A stretch of 58,754 nucleotides of DNA from an uncultured Eubacterium sp. (lineage in GTDB: Bacteria; Bacillota; Clostridia; Peptostreptococcales; Anaerovoracaceae), in NCBI GenBank assembly GCA_937966095.1, contig CALCKF010000063.1, positions 1 through 58,754 of the forward strand, read 5' to 3'. The notes beneath the pieces are model-generated. The model saw only the letters and a program-made list of their open reading frames with translations, searched no databases and was not told the DNA's origin. Below are positions 41,157 to 49,372 of this stretch, piece by piece; within the stretch, counting starts at the first letter, position 1, and the number at the start of each line of letters is the position of its first letter. A program made the translations under genes and the position numbers.

Positions 41157-41449
41157 AGTATATATAAATACTGATATATGTATTATTAACTTGCAAATCG
41201 GTACAAGAATATATATTATATATTTATCCTGGAAGGATGATAGTGAAATATACAGGCCCGCCGGTTGACCGGAGGGATGTGGCCTTGACTTTGGATAAGA
41301 TAAATAATAATTGCAGTGTTAAGGGGCATGATGATGCCCTTTAATACTGTCCTGATGATGCCGGTGCATGTATTTAAATGCTTGCAAAACATGGCTGCAG
41401 CAGGTATTATATACTAACATGATGTAAACAGATGCATTCGGGAGGAAAA
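41157..41449. other. Intergenic region with an imperfect terminator hairpin
   Basis: AAGGGGCAT (41321-41329) pairs with ATGCCCTT (41334-41341) with one bulge. A GGGAGG (41440-41445) near the end serves the MBL gene. Nothing else is seen. Confidence 0.5.
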
Positions 41450-42415
41450 ATGTTAACAAAAGTAGCTGACAACATATACAGAAAAACAGTACCGCTGCCT
41501 GATAATCCTTTGCGGGAGATAAATTCATATATCATCAAAGGTGAAAGGAATCTTTTGATAGATACCGGATTCAACAGGCCTGAGTGCGAAGAGGCTCTAA
41601 AGAGCGCTTTTGATGAGCTGGGCATAGAAAAGACAGATGTTTTCATAACCCATCTGCATTCCGATCATTGCGGACTTGTACCTAAATTTGCTGAGGAAGG
41701 AAGTATTATCTATTCGGGAGAAACGGACGGGGAGCTGATGAACTTTGAGGCGGGGAATCTATATTGGAAGATGCTGGACGATCTATTCCTTAAATTCGGA
41801 TTTCCAAAAGCTGAATTTGGCAGGAATACCGATATCCACCCTGGCAGAAAATATGTCCATGATTCAAAGATAGATTTTACATATGTAGATGAAGGGGATA
41901 TCCTGGATTATGGAGGGTATAGACTGAAGGCAGTTGAAACACCTGGTCATACACCGGGACATATGTGCCTCTATGATGAGGAAAAGAAGCTTATGTTTTG
42001 TGGAGATCATATACTTGGAACGATAACACCAAATATAACCATAGAGCTCAGTGCTGAAAATCCACTTCAGGATTATCTGAACAGTCTTGCCAAAGTGGAA
42101 AAACTCAAGGTCAAAACACTGCTGACGGCTCATGGTACCCCGGTAGAAGATATGTATGAGCGTATCAGGGAACTTTACAGGCATCATGAAGACAGGCTTG
42201 CTGAAGCAATGTGTATACTGGGAGATAAATGGAAGACACCGTATGAAGTGGCACGGGATATGACCTGGGAGATAGAGTGCAGAAACTGGGATGAGTTTCC
42301 GGCACCGCAGAAATGGTTCGCGACAGGTGAAGCGATATCCCATCTGCAGTATCTTTACTTTTCCGGCGATATCAGGAGAGAAGAAAAAAACGGCATATAC
42401 CGGTACAGCAAATAG
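41450..42415 (+). CDS. MBL-fold metallo-hydrolase
   Basis: 321 residues; ATG 41450 with GGGAGG. Zinc ligands H-x-H-x-D-H in THLHSDHCG, further His in ETPGHTPGHMCLY, Asp/His in CGDHILG and TAHGTP. N-terminal strand NSYIIKGERNLLIDTGFN is family-typical. C-terminal winged-helix-like end (~250-321). Similar proteins include quorum-lactonase/glyoxalase II-like enzymes and RNase Z relatives; the substrate is not known. Followed closely by a metallophosphoesterase. Confidence 0.88.
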   Translation: MLTKVADNIYRKTVPLPDNPLREINSYIIKGERNLLIDTGFNRPECEEALKSAFDELGIEKTDVFITHLHSDHCGLVPKFAEEGSIIYSGETDGELMNFEAGNLYWKMLDDLFLKFGFPKAEFGRNTDIHPGRKYVHDSKIDFTYVDEGDILDYGGYRLKAVETPGHTPGHMCLYDEEKKLMFCGDHILGTITPNITIELSAENPLQDYLNSLAKVEKLKVKTLLTAHGTPVEDMYERIRELYRHHEDRLAEAMCILGDKWKTPYEVARDMTWEIECRNWDEFPAPQKWFATGEAISHLQYLYFSGDIRREEKNGIYRYSK

Positions 42416-42438
42416 AGGAGCAGATTCAGACAGAAAAC

Positions 42439-43155
42439 ATGAAAGAAAGAGTTTTAATCACAGGAGACAAACACGGTTCTTTTCTTCCTATATTCGGGCT
42501 TGCTGAAAATAACGATATAGATAATACGGATATCCTGATAATTGCCGGGGATGCAGGCTATGTATGGAATGAGGATTACCATTTAGGTATCGAGACGATA
42601 GAACAGGTATTTCCCGGCATTATCGCATTTATAGACGGCAACCATGAAAACCATGCAATACTTAATAAGATCGAAACAAGTATATGGAACGGAGGAAAAG
42701 TCCATCAGATCGGAGAAAGGTCATATCATCTTATGAGAGGTGAGATATATTCTGTTTACGGTAAGAATATTTTTACTTTTGGCGGTGCCCGCTCTACTGA
42801 TAAAGACAGAAGAGAGGCAGGAATAAGCTGGTGGGAGGAAGAAGAGCCAACTGAGGAAGAGATCAATCGAGGCAGAAAACGTCTGGAAGATAATCTCGAT
42901 GAGATAGACTATATAATCACTCATGAGACTCCATTGATGGCAAGACCTTTTATTAAGAGATCAAAGCCTGTAGACAACGATTATCATATCCCGGGTATTT
43001 TCAATAACTGGTATGAGATGATATCGAAAGGGAAAAGGTTTAGAAAATGGTACTGCGGTCATATGCATGTCGATCAGACTATAACATCAAAGCTTAGAGT
43101 TATTCATAATGATATACTCATAGTGGATGATGAAACGCCTGTAAGATGGGCATAA
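42439..43155 (+). CDS. Metallophosphoesterase
   Basis: 238 residues. Metal motifs: D-x-H as GDKHG (unusual Lys between Asp and His), GD in IIAGDAG, GNHE in FIDGNHENH, later THET and GHMHVDQ. The catalytic layout is complete. It starts 24 bases after the MBL gene; the preceding TAG/GGAG spacing suggests a shared transcript. Probable phosphodiesterase; substrate unknown. Confidence 0.85.
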   Translation: MKERVLITGDKHGSFLPIFGLAENNDIDNTDILIIAGDAGYVWNEDYHLGIETIEQVFPGIIAFIDGNHENHAILNKIETSIWNGGKVHQIGERSYHLMRGEIYSVYGKNIFTFGGARSTDKDRREAGISWWEEEEPTEEEINRGRKRLEDNLDEIDYIITHETPLMARPFIKRSKPVDNDYHIPGIFNNWYEMISKGKRFRKWYCGHMHVDQTITSKLRVIHNDILIVDDETPVRWA

Positions 43156-43225
43156 GAAAAACACGGTATAATTGGCGGTTGATTTGTATCAGAACCCTTT
43201 AGATCGGGTCGGGGAAGGAGGAAAA

Positions 43226-43357
43226 ATGTTTGAAAACTGGAACTACAAAAAACATGCAAAACTGGTAAGCGGAGTGTATCTGGCGTTATGGGCTGCAGAT
43301 ATGACGCTCGGATATCTTATAATTAAAAAGATATCTAAGAGACAGGATGAAAATTAA
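43226..43357 (+). CDS. Small membrane protein (43 aa)
   Basis: ATG 43226 with GGAAGGAGG. One transmembrane segment (GVYLALWAADMTLGYLII) between basic ends (NYKKHAK and KKISKRQDEN). The strong ribosome binding site makes the start convincing. It follows the metallophosphoesterase by 70 bases and precedes a strong terminator. Function unknown. Confidence 0.6.
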   Translation: MFENWNYKKHAKLVSGVYLALWAADMTLGYLIIKKISKRQDEN

Positions 43358-43383
43358 AAAGAATGAAACTCGAAAAATGAGAG

Positions 43384-43432
43384 AAATATCGCAGACAGTG
43401 TTTTCAGACCGTATCTGCGATATTTTTTTTTA
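43384..43432 (+). terminator. Terminator after the small membrane protein
   Basis: AAATATCGCAGA (43384-43395) pairs perfectly with TCTGCGATATTT (43414-43425), followed by a T-run. Confidence 0.88.
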
Positions 43433-43439
43433 AAACGTA

Positions 43440-43495
43440 TTGACAAAATACGGATATTGGGTTATTTTATTATTGTTCTAAGCACATAAGACAAT
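43440..43495 (+). promoter_or_regulatory. Promoter and likely operator of the YtrA-type regulator operon
   Basis: TTGACA (43440-43445), 17-base spacer, TATTTT (43463-43468). Downstream, ATTGTTCT (43472-43479) and AAGACAAT (43488-43495) form an inverted repeat over the start site, where a GntR-family dimer would block transcription. Confidence 0.6.
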
Positions 43496-43543
43496 AATAC
43501 AAATCATAAAACACCGGTGAATATGAAAGAAAGGGGAAGAGAT

Positions 43544-43912
43544 ATGGAATGGAAGCTGGACGACAGCAGACCAATATGGCCGCAGCTTAAAGAACAGCTT
43601 GTCAAGGCTATAGTGGCGGGAAAATATCCGATGGGAGGTGCTTTCCCCACTGTCAGAGAACTGGCTGAGAATGCCGGGGTGAATCGGAATACGATGCAGA
43701 GAGCTTTGAGTGAGCTGGAAAACGAAGGACTGGTGATTACCAACAGGACTGCGGGAAGGACTGTGACCACAGATGAAGGACTGGTGAAAAGAATGAAAGA
43801 ATCGATAGCAAAACAGAGCATAGAGAGATTTATCAGGGAAATGGCAGCGATAGGTTACAGCGAGGAAGATATAATCAAAATGATAAACGAGAGAGGGGTT
43901 GAAAATAAATGA
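43544..43912 (+). CDS. GntR-family regulator, YtrA type
   Basis: 122 residues from ATG 43544, AAAGGGG upstream. Winged helix with IWPQLKEQLVKAIVAGKYPM, then GGAFPTVRELAENAGVNRNT and LENEGLVITNRTAGRTV. The short length (no effector domain beyond ~50 residues) is typical of the YtrA subfamily, which controls ABC transporter genes. The stop overlaps the ATPase start in an ATGA arrangement. It probably represses this operon and responds to cell-envelope stress, as in relatives. Confidence 0.9.
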   Translation: MEWKLDDSRPIWPQLKEQLVKAIVAGKYPMGGAFPTVRELAENAGVNRNTMQRALSELENEGLVITNRTAGRTVTTDEGLVKRMKESIAKQSIERFIREMAAIGYSEEDIIKMINERGVENK

Positions 43913-44646
43913 AGAAGGGTGTTTTAGTCGAATGCCGCGGCTTGACTAAATATTTTTCATCTAAGATCGCATTGGATAATGTAGAACTGGAGATAGGCAG
44001 AGGCAAGGTGGTAGGTTTGCTGGGACCTAACGGAAGCGGTAAGACAACATTGATAAAGATAATGAACGGTTTGATAAAGCCAACATTCGGCGCTGTCAGG
44101 ATAGATGGACAAAAGCCGGGTGTATACACAAAATCGGTGACAAGTTATCTTCCGGACAGGACATATTTTGCAGACTGGATGACAGTCAAAGATATTCTTG
44201 ATATGTTCAATGATTTTTATGGCGATTTTGACCGAAAAAAAGCGGAAAGCATGTGTGCTGCCATGAATATCGGTATATATGACCGTATAAAGACAATGTC
44301 AAAAGGTACTAAAGAAAAGGTGCAGCTCATCGTGGTTATGAGCAGAAAGGCGGAACTTTACCTGCTAGACGAGCCGATAGCGGGTGTGGATCCGGCAGCA
44401 AGAGACTATATACTGACTACGATAATCAATAATTACAATGAAAACGGGACCGTTATAATTTCGACTCACCTTATATCTGATATAGAAAGGATACTCGATG
44501 AGGTCATATTCATAAAAAACGGTGCAGTTGTAAGACATGAGACTGTCGATGAAATAAAAGAAAAAGAGGGCAAATCTATTGATGATGTATTCAAGGATAC
44601 CTTCAGGATGGTACCGTATATGGAGGTGAGCAGATATGACAGGTAA
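43909..44646 (+). CDS. ABC transporter ATP-binding protein of the YtrA-like operon
   Basis: 245 residues. Walker A GPNGSGKTT, signature MSKGTKEKVQL (variant), Walker B ELYLLDEPIAGVDP, H-loop ISTHLISD. It overlaps the regulator gene by 4 bases and the permease gene by 11. It resembles YtrB-type ATPases. Confidence 0.9.
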   Translation: MKKGVLVECRGLTKYFSSKIALDNVELEIGRGKVVGLLGPNGSGKTTLIKIMNGLIKPTFGAVRIDGQKPGVYTKSVTSYLPDRTYFADWMTVKDILDMFNDFYGDFDRKKAESMCAAMNIGIYDRIKTMSKGTKEKVQLIVVMSRKAELYLLDEPIAGVDPAARDYILTTIINNYNENGTVIISTHLISDIERILDEVIFIKNGAVVRHETVDEIKEKEGKSIDDVFKDTFRMVPYMEVSRYDR

Positions 44647-45454
44647 GCTGATCAAATATGAAATAAGATCAAGTGTGAAACTCATAGCCGTGATATGGGC
44701 AGCACTGATAACCGCGTCTATACTTTTCAGCATAGTAGGAAATGTAATATTGAAAGTGCTGCCGGAATGGTTCAATAACAGTGTGATATCTGTGATCCTT
44801 GCTTTTGCTGCAGGAATTATATATTTTGCCCTGTTTACGGCAATGATAGTAGTGACGATAATGATAGTTATACTCAGGTTCTACAGGGGGCTGTTGGGAA
44901 ATGAAGGATATCTGATGCATACTCTTCCGGTGAAGCCCTGGCAGCTGATCACTTCAAAGGGTGTGGTTTCGGCAGGCGTCGTTCTGATAAGTATAATAGC
45001 GGCGATATTGTCGATCACAATAATGGCGGTTATAGCCGGAGGACTGGATATTGCAGGAATGTTCCGTGACATAGCGCAGGCGGTAAAAGATGAGCCTCAG
45101 GTGCTTCTGATAGGAATGGAGATTCTGATCGTGATGGTGGCTACGCTGATGAAATGGGTATATCAGATATATGCTTCTCTTTCCATAGGCCAGCTGGCGG
45201 GAAAACACAGGATATTGCTTTCCCTCGGGGCATATATAGGGATAAATGTGGTCTTGTCGGTCATCGGCACGGTAATGATATTTGTAACATCCGAGACAAG
45301 TATCATGTCATGGATCGGGAGGATGGTCGATACACAGGGCATAGCGGTCGTACATGCGGGACTTGGTGCGTTGTTCTTCATTACCGCGGTTCAGCTGGCA
45401 GCATTTCATGTGATTACAGAGAGGATATTATCAAGACATCTCAATTTGCAGTAA
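44636..45454 (+). CDS. ABC transporter permease of the YtrA-like operon
   Basis: 272 residues with about six transmembrane segments: SVKLIAVIWAALITASILFS, VISVILAFAAGIIYFALFTA, the VVSAGVVLISIIAAILSITI pair, YIGINVVLSVIGTVMIFV and the last near residues 245-265. Start in AGGTGAGCAGAT region, inside the end of the ATPase gene. It forms the membrane part of the exporter. Confidence 0.85.
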   Translation: MTGKLIKYEIRSSVKLIAVIWAALITASILFSIVGNVILKVLPEWFNNSVISVILAFAAGIIYFALFTAMIVVTIMIVILRFYRGLLGNEGYLMHTLPVKPWQLITSKGVVSAGVVLISIIAAILSITIMAVIAGGLDIAGMFRDIAQAVKDEPQVLLIGMEILIVMVATLMKWVYQIYASLSIGQLAGKHRILLSLGAYIGINVVLSVIGTVMIFVTSETSIMSWIGRMVDTQGIAVVHAGLGALFFITAVQLAAFHVITERILSRHLNLQ

Positions 45455-45505
45455 AATAATAATTTAATAAAATCAAAAAACCGTCAATAACCAGAGAACA
45501 TATGA

Positions 45506-45541
45506 CCCTCCATTTTTATATGAGTAAATGGGGGGCGTTTT
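45506..45541 (+). terminator. Terminator of the YtrA-like operon
   Basis: CCCTCCATTT (45506-45515) pairs with AAATGGGGGG (45526-45535) with one G-T pair, then GCGTTTTAT. Confidence 0.7.
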
Positions 45542-45675
45542 ATATTTGTACAGTAATATTTCATATGATAAAATAACATGTCAGTATGCTGTAATTTGTA
45601 CAGAATATTTATAATTCATTTACATGTATAACGCGTTTTTCGAAAAAAGACATGTTGATTCAGACGGATCAGGTG

Positions 45676-45703
45676 TTGTGATCTTGTTGATATTGCGTAT
45701 AAT
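45676..45703 (+). promoter_or_regulatory. Possible promoter of the membrane LuxR-type gene; no gene in 45455-45922
   Basis: TTGTGA (45676-45681), 16-base spacer, TATAAT (45698-45703). This implies a ~210-base leader before the gene at 45923. I see no riboswitch pattern in that leader. Confidence 0.5.
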
Positions 45704-45922
45704 CTATATGTGGATTATGATAGTAGCAGTATATAGATCAAAAAATTATCTTCAGGAATGACGCGGGTTTGTTAAGCTTATTCTATGATGCTTGCTGTTT
45801 GTAAGCTCTGGCAATAACACAGAATCATTTATGGCGATCATACATTGGGCAGTTGTAAACATATAGAAATTAATTGATATTCTGAATATATTTGATTATA
45901 TAAGTGGTAAAGAAGGGAGTTT

Positions 45923-46963
45923 GTGATGTCGGCAGTTCAGCATATTATTACATTTTCCTTTATAATATCGTCTTTCACGGGAGTTATTTGTTTATCCATT
46001 CTGATCGGTTTCAGAAAAATAATGAAGAAGACCTTCAGCATAGATTATGCTGTGATGAGTAAATTTCTCATGGCATTTTTTCTGTATTTCATTGTAAATT
46101 TTCTTATTTTCTATACGCAATTCTTCCTTTCAGAATCAGGCTCGATATTTAAGAATATAGAATTGTTCATATACGATCTGCTGTTTATCAGTTGCATATA
46201 TTTATGTATCCGTCTCAATTCTGTCGTAGGTAAGATAGTTACCAGGATATTCTTCGTAGCAGGGCTGATATATATTTTTTTATGGATAATGGTATATGTG
46301 GAGGTGTTTCCGGCCGGAGGAATGATGGATATGGCGATGCGGGTACTGCCGGGAGTTATTTTTTATTCCATCACTATAGGAATACTTCTCACCTGTATTC
46401 TTGAACAGCTGAGGTATAATGGCGATGTCTGGGAAAAAAAGTACCTGATCACTGTGGATATCGCTATGGCAATGCACATGTGCCTTTTGTATCTTGCTGA
46501 CTTCTACAATGTTTTCTCCCGGGTATTCATGCCAAAGCAGGGAGGATATCCTTATCTGTTTGAACCGCTGCTGCTTATATTCCCGCTGATCAATGTATAT
46601 ACGATAATATACCTGGCAGTGTATATCAAAAGGGTGATGAAGGAAAATCTGTCTTTCGATGTAATAGATGAAGATGAAGTTAAAAACAATGAAGAAGCGA
46701 ATACAGAGCTGTGCGTGAGTCCGCAAGCCAGGACGGAAGATGAGGAATACAACACTGAGCTCTCTGCAAGAGAAAAAGATGTTATTGCTCATGTGGTCAG
46801 AGGAATGAGCAATCCGGAGATAGCGGAGGCATTATGTATTTCCGTATATACTGTTAAGCGGCACATGAACAGTATCTTTAAAAAATATCATGTAAAGAGC
46901 AGATTTGAATTGCTGCAGAAACTGAATAATGAAAGAAACGGTGACAACAAAGATGGAAAGTGA
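45923..46963 (+). CDS. Membrane-bound LuxR-type transcription regulator
   Basis: 346 residues. Seven hydrophobic segments fill residues ~5-245 (FSFIISSFTGVICLSILIGF and KFLMAFFLYFIVNFLIFYTQ are the first two). The C-terminal LuxR helix-turn-helix (~280-340) has LSAREKDVIAHVVRGMSNPE and TVKRHMNSIFKKYHVKSR. An acidic linker joins the two. Such membrane-anchored LuxR proteins are found in gut Actinobacteria and Clostridia, where they often regulate neighbouring genes. Here the next gene in the same direction is a lipoprotein amidohydrolase. Confidence 0.88.
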   Translation: MMSAVQHIITFSFIISSFTGVICLSILIGFRKIMKKTFSIDYAVMSKFLMAFFLYFIVNFLIFYTQFFLSESGSIFKNIELFIYDLLFISCIYLCIRLNSVVGKIVTRIFFVAGLIYIFLWIMVYVEVFPAGGMMDMAMRVLPGVIFYSITIGILLTCILEQLRYNGDVWEKKYLITVDIAMAMHMCLLYLADFYNVFSRVFMPKQGGYPYLFEPLLLIFPLINVYTIIYLAVYIKRVMKENLSFDVIDEDEVKNNEEANTELCVSPQARTEDEEYNTELSAREKDVIAHVVRGMSNPEIAEALCISVYTVKRHMNSIFKKYHVKSRFELLQKLNNERNGDNKDGK

Positions 46964-46996
46964 TTGCCGTAAAGCCGGCCTTGAGAGAAATAACAC

Positions 46997-47044
46997 CAAT
47001 AGCACCATGGAACCAAAAAAGTTTTTGGTTTCATGGTGCTATTG
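46997..47044. repeat. 48-base near-perfect palindrome between LuxR-type gene and amidohydrolase
   Basis: Arms 46997-47019 and 47022-47044 (23 bases each) start CAATAGCACCATG and pair with one G-T pair around a 2-base centre. No T-run follows. It could serve as a terminator, a cruciform or a DNA-binding site. Confidence 0.75.
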
Positions 47045-47109
47045 TCATATTATTCAGATAATTATAAAATCAATTTGTTGTTATCACTGAGGAAAAATGG
47101 AGGTGAAAT

Positions 47110-48897
47110 GTGAAAAAATCAATTATAAGAATTGTCGCGACTTTATTTATCCTGTCGACGATAATTGGAAGTATGGCTGCCTGCGGCGGAAGCAGCGCTG
47201 CTGATCAGGTGTTTACAAACGGTCAGATATATACTGAGGATTCCGACGATACAGTTGCCAGTGCTGTAGCAGTTAAAGATGGAAAATTTGTGTTTGTCGG
47301 AGAAGATGATGCGCCTGAACTGGAAGAGCTGATCGGCAATGATACTGAAGTCATCGATCTGGATGGCGCTATGATGATACCGGGCATGTTCGATGCTCAC
47401 TCTCATCCGGGTTCGGTTGCTCTGGATTCTTGGAGTGTGAATATGCCATGGACCTACGATGTAGATGAGCTGTTGACATTTGTCAAGGAATATTGTGAAG
47501 AACATCCGGTTGATGAAGTACCTTACTTCATGGGTAAATATTATCCTTCTGATATGTTCGGTGATGAAGGACCTAAAGCAGAGCTGCTGGATGAATACGT
47601 ATCAGACAGGCCGGTATGTCTGGTGGATTTTTCGGACCACTGTTTCTGGTTCAACTCCAAGGCAATGGAATTGATGGGAATAGATAAGAATACTCCGGAT
47701 GCCGATGGAACTGCAGAAATCGTAAGGGATGCAGAAGGTAATCCGACAGGCTGGTTCAAGGAAGATGAGGCATTCCTTCCTTATATAGATAATATGTACG
47801 AGGCAATCGGCTGGACTCCTCCGACAAGCGCCGATCAGGAGATGTGGAAAGAAGTCATAGATTTCTATCATTCTCAGGGCGTAATAGGTATGGGTAATGT
47901 AGGTGCTGTAGATAAAAAATCTGATGAGAATTCTGTAAAAGCAATATATGAGCTGGATCAGGCAGGAGATCTGGATATGTACTACAGCCATATGGTCAGA
48001 CTTAACGGATATGAAGAGCTGGATGAATGTATTAAAACCGTAAGAGAGTACCAGGAGAAGTATACGACGGACAATATCACTTTTGATACCATCAAGTACT
48101 TTGTGGACGGAACCAATGAAATAGGTACGAGCTACATGGTAGAGCCATTCAGCAATGACCCGACCGGACAGGATCGCGGAAAGCTGGATATGACGCAGGA
48201 ACAGCTGGTCGATATAATGGTGAGACTGAACGAGGAAGATCTTGATCTGCAGATGCATATCGTGGGCGATGGCGGATTCAGAGTAATATGTGATGCTGCG
48301 GAAGAAGCTATGAAGCAATGCGGAGATGATTGGCGTATACAGCTGGAGCTGTGCCATTGTGAGTTGATCAATGAAGAAGATGAGACGAGACCTGCGGAAC
48401 TTGGGCTTATCGTTAACTGGACACCGCACTGGACCGGCGGATATTTTGGTGAAGCTGCCATAGAGTGGCTGGGAGAAGAAAGATTCAACGATATGTATGA
48501 TTTCCAGCCTATGATAGAGGCAGGAGCCATAGTCAATTTTGGCAGCGATACTGTATCAAAGTACGAATTCCACAGATCCAGTCCATTTTTCGGCATGGAG
48601 ACTGCGATCACGAGAGTAGATCCTGAATTCCCGATGGATCCTGATAAGTATCCTGGAAGCATGAGGCCGGAAGAAGAGGCTAAATTCACTATGGATCAGA
48701 TGCTGAAGGGTTATACCATCAATGGCGCGATACAGTTCCGAATTGATGATCAGGCAGGAAGCATAGAAACCGGTAAGGATGCTGACCTGGTAGTGATCGA
48801 AGAAAATCTTTACGAAGTCGATCCGTTCGATTTGGCGGATATCGAACCAAAAGCAGTAATGTTCAAGGGCGAGGTTATTTCCGGAAATTTTAAATAA
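47110..48897 (+). CDS. Lipoprotein amidohydrolase (YtcJ-like)
   Basis: 595 residues with GTG start and GGAGGTGA eight bases upstream. Lipoprotein signal with lipobox SMAACGG. Amidohydrolase fold: metal-binding H-x-H in FDAHSHPGS, carbamylated-type Lys in DTIKYFVDG, His in DLQMHIVGDGG and CHCELI, and Asp in FGSDTVSKY. C-terminal composite domain (ADLVVIEENLY...) closes the family. YtcJ-like enzymes hydrolyse cyclic or aryl amides; here it would act outside the cell on the membrane. That is unusual, as most members are cytosolic. It lies after the membrane LuxR-type regulator, likely its target. Confidence 0.88.
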   Translation: MKKSIIRIVATLFILSTIIGSMAACGGSSAADQVFTNGQIYTEDSDDTVASAVAVKDGKFVFVGEDDAPELEELIGNDTEVIDLDGAMMIPGMFDAHSHPGSVALDSWSVNMPWTYDVDELLTFVKEYCEEHPVDEVPYFMGKYYPSDMFGDEGPKAELLDEYVSDRPVCLVDFSDHCFWFNSKAMELMGIDKNTPDADGTAEIVRDAEGNPTGWFKEDEAFLPYIDNMYEAIGWTPPTSADQEMWKEVIDFYHSQGVIGMGNVGAVDKKSDENSVKAIYELDQAGDLDMYYSHMVRLNGYEELDECIKTVREYQEKYTTDNITFDTIKYFVDGTNEIGTSYMVEPFSNDPTGQDRGKLDMTQEQLVDIMVRLNEEDLDLQMHIVGDGGFRVICDAAEEAMKQCGDDWRIQLELCHCELINEEDETRPAELGLIVNWTPHWTGGYFGEAAIEWLGEERFNDMYDFQPMIEAGAIVNFGSDTVSKYEFHRSSPFFGMETAITRVDPEFPMDPDKYPGSMRPEEEAKFTMDQMLKGYTINGAIQFRIDDQAGSIETGKDADLVVIEENLYEVDPFDLADIEPKAVMFKGEVISGNFK

Positions 48898-49049
48898 TAA
48901 ACTCGGATCGAGAATATGATAGTTCAGTTGTAATTCAGTGTGCAAGAGTAAATCCAACTAGTATTTCAACAACAGCTTTTCTTGTGACTGTCTTTTGGGC
49001 GTACAAAATTTAAAATTTTATTACATTTTGTTCATGAAATCAAAAAACC

Positions 49050-49078
49050 TTGACTTTTCAACAGCCGCAATATAAAAT
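49050..49078 (+). promoter_or_regulatory. Promoter of the ileS leader
   Basis: TTGACT (49050-49055), 17-base spacer, TAAAAT (49073-49078). Transcription would start near 49085. Confidence 0.65.
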
Positions 49079-49084
49079 GACATA

Positions 49085-49297
49085 GTATGAAATTAAATAT
49101 CGCGGCTGTGATGAAGACAGTAGCTCTGCGTAATATCCTTACAGAGAGACGCCTGTATGCTGAGAGGGCGCCGGTGAAGCGGAATGTGAAAATCACTTCT
49201 GAGCCGGACACTTTAAGAGAGACGGGATGATGGTCCCGTAACTAGGGTGGTACCGCGGTTTTAGATCGTCCCTAACTTATGTTAGGGACGTTTTTTT
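49085..49297 (+). promoter_or_regulatory. T-box leader of ileS (tRNA-Ile sensing)
   Basis: T-box sequence AGGGTGGTACCGCGG at 49244-49258, followed by the terminator CGTCCCTAAC (49267-49276) with GTTAGGGACG (49281-49290) and seven Ts. The competing antiterminator would use the T-box. An ATC isoleucine codon (49135-49137) lies in the loop region TAATATCC upstream of an AGAGAGA stretch, the usual location of the specifier on the 3' side of stem I. Uncharged tRNA-Ile should pair there and with the T-box bulge and allow ileS transcription. Stem I appears short (about 60 bases from the predicted start). Confidence 0.9.
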
Positions 49298-49372
49298 ATA
49301 CCGGGCAGCGTGACTGCAGGATATCTGCGGGAGAGACTTAAAGCAAAATAATGTTGAAAGGAATATATAGAA

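Noticed and set aside
41380..41430. A third sigma-54 promoter before the MBL gene
   Set aside because: TGG and GC elements are present but not with the 10-base spacing, and the dyad nearby (TGCATG...TTGCA) matches the two upstream sites poorly.
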